A DNA stretch of 64,000 nt. Origin: Streptomyces sp. TRM68416. GTDB lineage: Bacteria; Actinomycetota; Actinomycetes; Streptomycetales; Streptomycetaceae. This document shows positions 7,579-16,500 of the stretch, one piece after another; within the stretch, counting starts at the first letter, position 1, and each line of letters opens with the position of its first letter. The notes beneath the pieces were generated by a model. It had not been told where the DNA came from, searched no databases, and saw only the letters and a list, made by a program, of their open reading frames with translations. A program made the position numbers and the translations under genes. The stretch is taken from NCBI RefSeq assembly GCF_014596915.1, contig NZ_JACVWU010000027.1:1-64000 (forward strand). Direction: 5' to 3'.

Positions 7579-8553
7579 ATGTCTCGGGGAGAGCGCATCG
7601 CCGATCGCTACGAGTTGTGCACGCCGATCGGCCACGGCGCGATGGGCGAGGTATGGGAGTGCACCGACCTGCGCCTGAAACGGAAGGTCGCCGTCAAGTT
7701 CATCCGTCCGGAACTCCTCGGCTCGGGCGACGAACGGCAGCGCGTCATTCGGCGCTTCCGGCGTGAGGCCGCCGCTCTCGCCGGGGTCGACCATCCCCAC
7801 GTCGCGACCGTGCACGACGCAGGTGAGTGGAAGGCGATGCAGTATCTCGTCATGCAACTCGTGCCGGGCGTGGCGACTGTGGCGGATCTCGTGGCGGAGC
7901 ATGGTCCGCTTACTGTGAAGGCAACCGCCGCAGCGGGCGCGCAGATCGCAGCCGGGCTGTCCGCCGTACATGCGGCAGGTCTCGTACACAGAGACCTCAA
8001 GCCGGAGAACATCATGGTTGCACCGGACGGCATCATGAAGATCATCGACTTCGGTCTGGTGGCCGTACCCGGCGCCACTCCCGCACGGTTGACCGCTGTC
8101 GGAGAGGACATCGGCACACCGGACTATCGGGCCCCGGAGCAGGAAGGCGGCCCCTCTTCCCACGTCGACCACCGGGCCGATCTCTACTCGCTGGGCTGCG
8201 TACTGCACTTCATGCTGACCGAGAAGCCCCCCTTCACCGCCCCGACACCAGCGCTTGTCATGCTGGCGCACCGCAACAATGAGCCCCCAACCTTCACGTC
8301 ACTCCGCCCCGACGTCCCACCGGAGCTGGAAGATCTGGTCGTCCAGCTCCTCGCGAAGCACCCTGACGAGCGGCCCGCTGACGCCGCCTCGGTGTACGCC
8401 CTCCTGGCAGGCCATGTCCCTTCGTCCGCACCTGACGCTTCGTGGGATTCGGGTTCGGAGGCGGGTATGGACGTCACGCGGCCGTTCCGGTTCCCGTCCT
8501 CTCCGCGACCGCCGGCAGCACGGAACGACGACGGAGTGAGGGAGAGGCGGTGA
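7579..8553 (+). CDS. Ser/Thr protein kinase (cytosolic), first of a pair upstream of DISARM
   Basis: A 324-aa Hanks-type kinase. Visible motifs in order are the glycine loop GHGAMGEVW (about residue 19), VAVKF lysine, catalytic loop HRDLKPENIM, DFG, and APEQ activation-segment end. It lacks a transmembrane helix and PASTA repeats; the last about 40 residues are disordered and proline/arginine-rich. ATG 7579 is chosen over the upstream ATG at 7543 because GGGGAGG lies 6 bases before it. Its stop overlaps the GTG of the second kinase (GTGA), so both are translated together. The substrate is unknown; regulating the adjacent DISARM proteins is only an inference from position. Confidence 0.88.
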   Translation: MSRGERIADRYELCTPIGHGAMGEVWECTDLRLKRKVAVKFIRPELLGSGDERQRVIRRFRREAAALAGVDHPHVATVHDAGEWKAMQYLVMQLVPGVATVADLVAEHGPLTVKATAAAGAQIAAGLSAVHAAGLVHRDLKPENIMVAPDGIMKIIDFGLVAVPGATPARLTAVGEDIGTPDYRAPEQEGGPSSHVDHRADLYSLGCVLHFMLTEKPPFTAPTPALVMLAHRNNEPPTFTSLRPDVPPELEDLVVQLLAKHPDERPADAASVYALLAGHVPSSAPDASWDSGSEAGMDVTRPFRFPSSPRPPAARNDDGVRERR

Positions 8554-10208
8554 GGGACCGGCACATGGCGAGAGGCGAGCTGATCGACGGCCGCTACGAG
8601 CTGGCGGAGCTGCTCGGCAGAGGCGGCATGGGCGAAGTATGGGCGGCGTACGACCAGCGGCTGGACCGGTCCGTGGCGGTAAAGCTGCTGACGCCGCAGA
8701 CGACTGTCTCCGGGATCCCGCGCCACCTCGATCCGCAGGACCCCGCCGTCATCCGCTTCACCCGGGAAGCCCGGCTGATGGCCAAGTTGGAGCATCCCTA
8801 CGTACCCGTCATCCATGATGCGGGCACCCATCGAGCAAGTCGGCTCTATCTGGTGATGCAGCGCGTGTACGGGCACACGCTGGACCGCCTGGTGGCCCGG
8901 CGCGGGCCCTTTCCCGTCGAGTGGGCCGCTGCAGTGGGCGCCCAGGTGTGCTCCGTACTGATCCAGGCCCACGGACGCGGGTTCGTCCACCGGGACCTGA
9001 CACCCCGGAACGTGATGCTCATCCCGGACGGCACGGTACGCGTCCTCGACTTCGGGATCGCCACCGCACTGCAGCCGCCGGACGGGCCACCGTTGACGGG
9101 CGCCGGCATGGTGGCCGGAACTCCGGGCTTCATCTCGCCCGAGCAGGGCAAGGGACAGGCAGCGACTCCCCTCAGTGATCTGTACGCGCTGGGCTGCGTT
9201 CTGTACGAGATCCTGGGCGGCCGACCACCGTTCACCGCCGACGAGCCGCTGGCCCTGGTGGTCCGGCACATCGCCGATGCCCCGGTCCCGCTTGACCGGC
9301 TGCGCGACGACGCACCTGCGGAACTGTGCGAGCTGGTCAACCGCCTGCTTGCGAAGAGTCCCGAGGATCGCCCGGCGGACGCGGCCGAAGTCCGGGAAAT
9401 CCTCGCACCCTGGGCCGAGCAGGCAGTGCCGAAGGCTGCCCGCGCAGGTGCTCCGGGGGCCGGCTCGGCCACCGCACGTCCACCGCGTGGCGACGCGGAC
9501 CTTCCAGCCAGTCCCCCTCCGGAGGAGGAAGACGCACTCGCCCCGCCGCAGGCCCCAGCCCCGCCCCCCGCTGCGCAGCCTCCCTCCTCGCCGCAAGTAC
9601 CCTCCCCCTCGGGAGCCGCGTCGCCCGCACCCCCGGACCCGGAGGACCTGCGCGAGCGCGCGCAACGCCTTGCGGCCGAGGGGCGGCTGTCCCAGGCGCT
9701 GGAGCTGCTGGGCAAGGATCTCGACGCGGCGCTGCCCCGCTTCGGCTTATCCCACCCGGAGGTCGTCTCCCGCAGGCTGGCCATCCTGCGGTTGCAGTTC
9801 GAAGCGCAGGAGCTGCAGGCGGTGCGCGACGGTTGTCTGGAGCTCGCGGCAACCCTCGCGTCGGCCCGTTCCACGCCGGACGCCGACCTCGCGGCGTGCC
9901 GGGTGATGGCCGCCCGCTGCCTCGGCCGCCTCGGACACAACTCCGCCGCTCTCCGGGAGCTTCGTCAGGCGCTCGATCTCCAGAAGGAGGTGCTTCCCCC
10001 GCTGCATCCGGAGGTATTGGAGACCCGGCGGGAGATCGCCACCCTTCTGGCGGGCTCGGGCTCTGCCGGCGAAGCCCTGGAGGCCCTGCGCTCCCTCGCC
10101 GACGATCAGCGGACCGCGCTGCCGCCGGACCATCCCGCCCATGCCGAGGTCGAGCGCCTGGTCGGCCGGCTCGGCCGACTGAACCGCACCCTCCGTCTCC
10201 CGCAGTAA
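8550..10208 (+). CDS. Ser/Thr kinase-like protein with Pro-rich linker and TPR tail
   Basis: 552 aa from GTG 8550 (GGAG six bases before). An in-frame ATG at 8565 is an alternative. The N-terminal kinase domain has GRGGMGEVW, VAVKLL and DFG. The catalytic loop reads HRDLTPRNVM, with threonine in place of the lysine of HRDLKPxN that contacts the gamma-phosphate in Ser/Thr kinases; activity may be altered. A Pro/Ala-rich linker (about residues 300-350) leads to helical tetratricopeptide-like repeats, seen in spaced A-x(n)-L-G repeats such as AARCLGRLGHNSAALRELR. The same kinase-plus-TPR plan recurs at 40029-41561 beside the pPIWI-RE module. Confidence 0.85.
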   Translation: MRDRHMARGELIDGRYELAELLGRGGMGEVWAAYDQRLDRSVAVKLLTPQTTVSGIPRHLDPQDPAVIRFTREARLMAKLEHPYVPVIHDAGTHRASRLYLVMQRVYGHTLDRLVARRGPFPVEWAAAVGAQVCSVLIQAHGRGFVHRDLTPRNVMLIPDGTVRVLDFGIATALQPPDGPPLTGAGMVAGTPGFISPEQGKGQAATPLSDLYALGCVLYEILGGRPPFTADEPLALVVRHIADAPVPLDRLRDDAPAELCELVNRLLAKSPEDRPADAAEVREILAPWAEQAVPKAARAGAPGAGSATARPPRGDADLPASPPPEEEDALAPPQAPAPPPAAQPPSSPQVPSPSGAASPAPPDPEDLRERAQRLAAEGRLSQALELLGKDLDAALPRFGLSHPEVVSRRLAILRLQFEAQELQAVRDGCLELAATLASARSTPDADLAACRVMAARCLGRLGHNSAALRELRQALDLQKEVLPPLHPEVLETRREIATLLAGSGSAGEALEALRSLADDQRTALPPDHPAHAEVERLVGRLGRLNRTLRLPQ

Positions 10209-10245
10209 GCCCGGGATAGTCCTTCGCAACCGAAGAAGAGTCTGC

Positions 10246-10260
10246 GTGAACTAAGTCAAC
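10246..10260 (+). promoter_or_regulatory. Shared 15-bp motif, site 1 (upstream of drmD)
   Basis: GTGAACTAAGTCAAC, 86 bp before the drmD start and overlapping the probable -35 region of a promoter with -10 TAGTAT at 10276-10281. Three other close matches occur at promoters of this island (24410, 37760, and 41635 on the minus strand). Its partial dyad symmetry around one central base suggests a repressor or activator site. Confidence 0.5.
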
Positions 10261-10275
10261 GAACGAATCACTCGC

Positions 10276-10281
10276 TAGTAT
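10276..10281 (+). promoter_or_regulatory. Candidate -10 element of drmD promoter
   Basis: TAGTAT fits the actinobacterial TANNNT -10 consensus and lies about 16 bases after the AGTCAA part of the shared motif. It is in an otherwise G+C-rich 123-bp gap between the kinase gene and drmD. The start of transcription would fall about 45 bases before the drmD ATG. Confidence 0.4.
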
Positions 10282-10331
10282 GAGGCGCTCCGGTAGGCAC
10301 CGCCGTCTCGCCGATAGTGGAGGATGTCCGC

Positions 10332-13300
10332 ATGCCCGGTACCACCCGTACTTCCGAAGCCTCCACAATCGTCGCGCCGCCCAAGGAAAACGCTCTCGTC
10401 CAGGTACGCGGCCAGAACTGGGTGGTGTCCGGCGTCGAAGCCGCCCCGACGGGCGATGTCACGGTGGTGCATCTGCAGTCCGTCGCCGACGGTCGCTACG
10501 GCGACACCCTGTCCGTCATATGGGAGGTCGAGCCGGGACGCCGCGTGCTGCCCGCCGGCTCCCTTCCCGACGCCTCCGCGGGGGCGTTCGACCCGCCGGA
10601 GCAGCTCGCGGCCTTCCTCGACGCCGTCCGCTGGTCCGCCGTCGCCTCCGCCGACGTCAAGACGCTCCAGGCACCTTTCCGTTCCGGGGTGGCCATCGAG
10701 CCGTACCAGCTGGAGCCGGTCGCACGCGCCGTCGGTGCCCCCCGTGTCAACCTGCTGCTCGCCGACGACGTCGGCCTCGGCAAGACCGTGGAAGCCGGGC
10801 TGGTTGCCGAGGAGCTGCGGCTGCGCGGTCGGGCCCACCGCATCATGGTGGTCTGCCCGGCGGGGCTCACCCTCAAGTGGCGCGACGAGATGGCGGACAA
10901 GTTCGGCCTCGACTTCACCGTGGTCGACTCGGCCTGCTGCGCCGAGCTGCGCCGTACGCACAGCAGTGCCGCCAATCCGTTCCGGGTGTTCCCGATGACC
11001 ATCGTGAGCCTTCCCTGGCTGCGTACGCCCAAGGCGCAGAGGCTCATCGACGAGGTGCTGCCGCCCGGCGGGTCCACGGAGCTGCCGGGCCGCCCCGGAC
11101 GCCGTACCTTCGACCTGCTGATCCTGGACGAGGCGCACCATGTCGCCCCCAGCGCGCCCAAGCAGATCTACGCCGTCGACTCGCAGCAGACCAAGCTGAT
11201 CCGGCGCCTCGCTCCCCATTTCGAGCACCGGCTCTTCCTCTCCGCCACCCCGCACAACGGCTACCAGGACTCCTACACGGCGCTGCTGGAGCTCATCGAC
11301 AACCAGCGCTTCTTCCGCAGCGTCGAGCCGGACAAGGCCGCCCTCGACGACACCGTCGTACGGCGGCTGAAGAGCACCGTGACCAACGAGGACGGCAGCC
11401 CGCGCTTCCACGCCCGCGAGTCCAAGGCGCTGCCCGTCGAGTACCCGGACACCGAACGCGAGATCCACACCCTCCTCACCCGGTACGCCGAGCTGCGCAG
11501 GAAGCGCGTGGCCCCCGACCGGCGCGGCGGCCGGAAAGCCGTCGACCTGGTCACCCTGCTGCTGAAGAAGCGGCTGTTCTCCTCCCCCGCCGCCTTTGCG
11601 CACACGGTCGACGTCCACCTCGAATCGGTGCGCGCCAAGGCGAAGTCCCGCAGGAACAAGGATGTTCAGGCCCCGGTGGAAACCCCGCTGTGGATCACCC
11701 AGTACGAGGACTACGCCGCCGACCTCGACGACGAGGAACTCTCCGAGGCCGAGCACGACGCGATCACCCGCGCCGCCACGGTCACCCCGGGAACGTCCGA
11801 GGAAGAGTCCGACCTGCTGGAGCGGATGGCCCACTGGGGCCAGGCCCACCAGGCGTCCCCCGACGCCAAGGCCAAGGAGCTCATCAAGACCCTCAAGGCC
11901 ATCTGCCTCACCGGCGGGACGTGGGGGAACGAGCGGGTCGTCGTCTTCACCGAGTACCGCGACACCCAGGACTGGCTGCTGAACCTGCTCCAGCAGGAGG
12001 GCCTCGCCCAGGAGGGCCGCGTCCTCACCCTCCACGGCGGGAAGAACGCCGACGAGCGCGAGCAGATCCGGCTCGCCTTCCAGGAGCCGCCCCACACCCC
12101 CGAGGGCAAGGTCCGCATCCTCATCGCCACCGACGCCGCCAGCGAGGGCATCGACCTCCAGGACCACTGCCGGCACCTGATCAACTACGACATCCCGTTC
12201 AACCCCAACAAGCTGGAACAACGCATCGGCCGTATCGACCGCTACGGCCAGCGTCACAACCCGCAGATCATGCACTTCGTCGGTGCCGCCTGGGACAAGG
12301 CCAGGACCGATGTGTACGAGGCCGACCTGGAGTTCCTCGCCCGTATCGCGAAAAAGGTCGCGCGGATGGAGGAGGACCTCGGTGAGGTCAACGCCGTGCT
12401 CGCCGAGAAGGTTCAGCTCCGGATGACGGGCCAGCTCAGCGACTTCGACATCGAGCACGCCCGTGCCAGGAAGATCAAGGGTCGTCCCACCGGCGGCAAG
12501 GTGGACGCCGAGCAGAACGTCACCGAGCAGGTGCGACGACTCAGCGCCCAGCTGAAGCAGACCACCGATGAACTCGGCATCACCCCCGGCCGGGTCGCCC
12601 GTGTGGTGAACACCGCGCTGAACCTGGCGCGGCAGCAGCCGCTCGTGCCGTGCCTCGACGAGAACGCGCCGTCCGAGGACGACTTCCGGCAGGGACTGTT
12701 CACCGTGCCGCCGCTGACCGGCTCCTGGGAGCGCGCCACCCGCGGCCTGCCCGACAAGCTCCGCCCCGACGTCCTGCGCCCGGTGACGTTCGATCCGAAG
12801 GCGGCCTCGGGACGCCCCGACATCGTGCTCGCCCATCTGAACCACCCGCTGGTCGCCATGTCGACGCGGCTGCTGCGCGCGGCCGTATGGAACGCGGACA
12901 ACGTCGACCTGCGCCGGATCACTGCCGTCGTCAGCGACGACCCGGCTCTGGAGACCACTTTCGTCGGCGCGTACGCCCGCTTCGTGCTGGTCGGCACGGA
13001 CGGGCAGCGTCTCCACGAGGAGATCCTGCACGCGGGCGGCTGGCTCGGCGAGAGCGGCTGGCAGCGGCGGCTGCGCGGTGTGGAGGCGGTCGCCTCGATC
13101 CTCGACCGCGCGCTCACCGAGGGCCGGCCCGCCAAGGAACGCCTGCTCCACCGGCTGCAGCAGAGCTGGCCGAAGACGTACGACGGCCTCACCCAGTCCG
13201 TCGAGGCGCGCGGCAAGGAGCGCAAAGCGTCCCTGATGGACCGGCTGGCCGAGCGCCAGGCCGGCGAGGAGCAGCGCATCAACGGCACCCTCGACCGCCT

Positions 13301-13580
13301 CCAGCGCACCCTGCACGCCCGGCTCGGCGAGACCGCCTCGGGCACCGCGGCCTCCCCCGCGGGCGGGATGGACACGCTCTTCGGCCTGGACCAACTGAAG
13401 GACCCCGACGAGCGCCGTCAGCTCGCCGACGACCGCAAGCGCTGGCGGGCCCGGCTCGACGGCCTTGAGGACGAGCGCCGGCGGGAACTCGCCGCGATCG
13501 CCGCCCGCTACCGCGACCCGCAGGACCACCTCTTCCCGGTCGCCGTCGTCTTCGTCATCCCCGCCAAGGAGGCCTACTGA
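10332..13580 (+). CDS. drmD: DrmD, SNF2/Swi2-family helicase of class 1 DISARM
   Basis: 1082 aa from ATG 10332, which has GGAGG eight bases upstream. All superfamily 2 helicase motifs are present: DVGLGKT (about residue 145), DEAHH (about 266), SATPHNG (about 303), the C-terminal lobe FTEYRDTQDWL, GIDLQDH (about 605) and QRIGRIDRYGQ (about 630). A long C-terminal region of about 400 residues with Arg/Glu-rich coiled segments follows. DrmD is the marker of class 1 DISARM, which couples an ATP-driven translocase to an adenine methylase and the DrmABC core. The stop overlaps the methylase ATG by one base (TGATG). Confidence 0.93.
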   Translation: MPGTTRTSEASTIVAPPKENALVQVRGQNWVVSGVEAAPTGDVTVVHLQSVADGRYGDTLSVIWEVEPGRRVLPAGSLPDASAGAFDPPEQLAAFLDAVRWSAVASADVKTLQAPFRSGVAIEPYQLEPVARAVGAPRVNLLLADDVGLGKTVEAGLVAEELRLRGRAHRIMVVCPAGLTLKWRDEMADKFGLDFTVVDSACCAELRRTHSSAANPFRVFPMTIVSLPWLRTPKAQRLIDEVLPPGGSTELPGRPGRRTFDLLILDEAHHVAPSAPKQIYAVDSQQTKLIRRLAPHFEHRLFLSATPHNGYQDSYTALLELIDNQRFFRSVEPDKAALDDTVVRRLKSTVTNEDGSPRFHARESKALPVEYPDTEREIHTLLTRYAELRRKRVAPDRRGGRKAVDLVTLLLKKRLFSSPAAFAHTVDVHLESVRAKAKSRRNKDVQAPVETPLWITQYEDYAADLDDEELSEAEHDAITRAATVTPGTSEEESDLLERMAHWGQAHQASPDAKAKELIKTLKAICLTGGTWGNERVVVFTEYRDTQDWLLNLLQQEGLAQEGRVLTLHGGKNADEREQIRLAFQEPPHTPEGKVRILIATDAASEGIDLQDHCRHLINYDIPFNPNKLEQRIGRIDRYGQRHNPQIMHFVGAAWDKARTDVYEADLEFLARIAKKVARMEEDLGEVNAVLAEKVQLRMTGQLSDFDIEHARARKIKGRPTGGKVDAEQNVTEQVRRLSAQLKQTTDELGITPGRVARVVNTALNLARQQPLVPCLDENAPSEDDFRQGLFTVPPLTGSWERATRGLPDKLRPDVLRPVTFDPKAASGRPDIVLAHLNHPLVAMSTRLLRAAVWNADNVDLRRITAVVSDDPALETTFVGAYARFVLVGTDGQRLHEEILHAGGWLGESGWQRRLRGVEAVASILDRALTEGRPAKERLLHRLQQSWPKTYDGLTQSVEARGKERKASLMDRLAERQAGEEQRINGTLDRLQRTLHARLGETASGTAASPAGGMDTLFGLDQLKDPDERRQLADDRKRWRARLDGLEDERRRELAAIAARYRDPQDHLFPVAVVFVIPAKEAY

Positions 13581-16500
13581 TGAGCCCCGCGCCCCGCTCC
13601 GGAGGCCGCCGCCCCTCCGCCGCCGCGATCCGTGCCGCGAAGGCGTCCGACGGCAAGCAGCAGCACCTGGACTGGCTGAACCTCGTCGAGGTGTCCGGCC
13701 CCTTCCTCACACTGCCTGTCTTGCTGCGCACCTGGCCGCAGCTGGAGGGAGTCCCCAGCGAGCGCCGCGCCGACATCCGCCTCCATCACGGCATCTGGCA
13801 GGACGACCGCAAGGGTGCCGGCCGCCTCGACTGGATCGGCTTCCTGCTGCGCACCCTGCTGGAATGGGACGACGCCCTGCATCTGCGGGAGGGTGCCGGG
13901 CGCTTCGGCGACAGCGGCGAGAGCCTGGCCGAGGACGACGCGCTGCTGGACCGGTTCGCCGTCAGCCCGCCCGGGACCGACACCACGGTCCGCCCCGACT
14001 TCGCTCTCGTCCGGCCCGGAGCCGATCCCGCCGCCGAACCGGACACCGCTGCCGCCGCCAAGCACGTACCGATCCTCGGTCTGGTCCTGCCGCACGACAC
14101 GGTGCCGACGCGTCGTATCAAGGGCGACTCCTGGTCGGCGAGCGGAGTCGACCGTCTCGCCCACGTCCTGCGCCAGCACGGCGTCGAGCTGGGCCTGGTC
14201 ACCGACGGCCGCTGGTGGTCCCTGGTCTGGGCACCGCCCGGCGGCGTCACCACGAGCGCCACCTTCGACACCATCGCCTGGAACGAGCGGGCCGACCTGG
14301 TGGCGGTCCGCGCCTGGGTGTCCCTGCTGCGGCGCGGCCGATTCTTCGGACGGCCGGAGGACGAGCTCCTGCCGGCGCTGCTGCGCGAGAGCCTGGAAGG
14401 CCAGGAAGACGTCACCGAGGCCCTCGGCATCCAGGTCCGCCAGGCCGTCGAACTCCTGGTGGACTCCATCGGCCGCGCCGAGGCCCGGATGGTCAAGCGC
14501 GGCGGCAAGGGCCTGTCGGGAGTACCGGCGAGCGAGGTCTACCGCGGCGCCGTCGCGGTCATGATGCGCGTCGTGTTCCTGCTCTTCGCCGAGGAACGCG
14601 GCCTGCTGCCCGCGGACAACGAGCTGTACGCGGAGGCGTACTCGGCCGGGCGGCTTTACGAGACGCTGGACAAGCGCCGCCGCGCGGACGGCGAGGACTC
14701 CCTGGAGCACACGACGGCCGCCTGGCACCGGCTGATCGCCCTCTTCCACGCCGTGCACGGCGGAGTGGACCACCCGCTGCTCACCCTGCCCGCGTACGAC
14801 GGTTCCATCTTCGACCCGAAGCGCTTCCCCTGGCTGGAGGCCGTCCCGCAGGGCGCGGACGGCACGGACGACGACGCCGCGCGAGCCGCCGACGGCCACA
14901 CCTCCCTCCTCCCGATCGACGACCGCACCGTCCTGCACGTCCTCGACTCGGTGCAGTTCGTCGTCGTCAACAAGGAGCGGCGCAGGCTGACCTTCCGCGC
15001 CCTGGACGTGGAACAGATCGGTTACGTGTACGAGGGCCTCCTCTCGTACGACGGCAAGCGCGCCCAGGACACCGTGCTCGGGCTCGTCGGCAAGCCCGGC
15101 CTGGAACACGAGGTGAGCCTGACCGAACTGGAGGAGCTGGCCGCCCCGTTCGGCGTGGGCACGCGCGCCGTCCCCGGCCAGAAGCCGAACCTGCCGGGCC
15201 TCGCGAAGAAGCTGTACGAGCATTTCAAGGAACCCGAGCCTCCGGCCACGGCGTCGAGGCTAGAGAAGCTGCTCGCGCCCGGCGACGAGCAAGCGCGGGG
15301 CAAGGCTCTTCACCGCCTGCTCGCGGTCACCGAGAACGACCGCGAACTGGCCGAGCGCATCCTCCCCTTCCACGGACTCCTCCGCGACGACCTGCGGAGC
15401 CTACCGGTGGTGATCCCGGAGGACGGCCTCTACGTCACGGAGTCCCACCTCCGCAAGGACACCGGCACCCACTACACGCCACGCGCCCTGGCCCAGCAGG
15501 TCGCCGAGGGAGCGCTGGAACCGCTGGTCTACCTGCCAGGCCCGCTCCAGACGGCGGACGACAAGCAGTGGAAGCTCATCAAGCCGGACGAGATCCTGAA
15601 GCTCAAGGTCGCCGACATCGCGATGGGTTCGGCGGCGTTCCTGGTCGCCGCCTGCCGCTACCTGGCGGACCGGCTGGTCGACGCCTGGGTCGAGGAGGGG
15701 GACGAGGAGGCCCTGGCGTTCCGCGGCAGCCACCGCGACCGGGCGGGCGCGGTCATGGCGGCGGACGCGGAGAGCGACCGGGTGATGATCCGCGCCCGGC
15801 GCCTGATCATCGAACACTGCCTGTACGGGGTGGACATCAACCCGATGGCGGTGGAGATGGCCAAGCTGTCGCTGTGGCTGATCTCCATGGACCCGGAGCG
15901 GCCGTTCACGTTCCTGGACGACCGGTTGGTGGCGGGGGACTCTCTACTGGGCATCACGTCCCTGGAGCAGTTGGAGGTCATGGACCTCGACGCACGACGG
16001 GGGCGTGATCGGCACAAGCGGGGCGTCATCGACTTCACGGCGGGAGTGCGTGAACTGGTCCATGAACTCGCCGAGGACCGCAAGCAGATCGGCGACATGC
16101 CGGGCGAGACGCTGAAGGACATCGCGGAGAAGCGGGCCATACTCGCGGACGTCCAGGAGCGGGCGACCCGGGTCAACCTGCTCGCCGACCTTACGGCGGG
16201 GGCTGCTCTGGCCTCGCACGGGAGCGGGCCACTGCCGGCGCGGGAGTCACTGAAGAAGGAGATGGCCCGGAACGGGTGGTCCCTGAAGCGGTCCGAGGCT
16301 CCGATGGCTGCGGCTGGCATGGGGTTCGCCGTGGCGAAGGGGCTTGAGGGGGCGACGGAGGAGGCTCGGGCGCTGGCGCACGAGTGGCTAGCTACGGATC
16401 TTCCTGAGGGTGGGTTCGAGCGGAAGCCAGTGCACTGGCCGTTGGTGTTTCCGGAGGTATTTGAGGGGGGTGGGTTTGATGCGGTGATCGGCAATCCACC

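Noticed and set aside
10275..13529. A 1084-codon open frame on the minus strand opposite drmD (and similar long ones opposite drmMI, drmA, drmB and the NIT kinase)
   Set aside because: They mirror the codon-position bias of the real genes in high-G+C DNA, lack domains and ribosome-binding sites, and the opposite frames contain complete conserved motifs.
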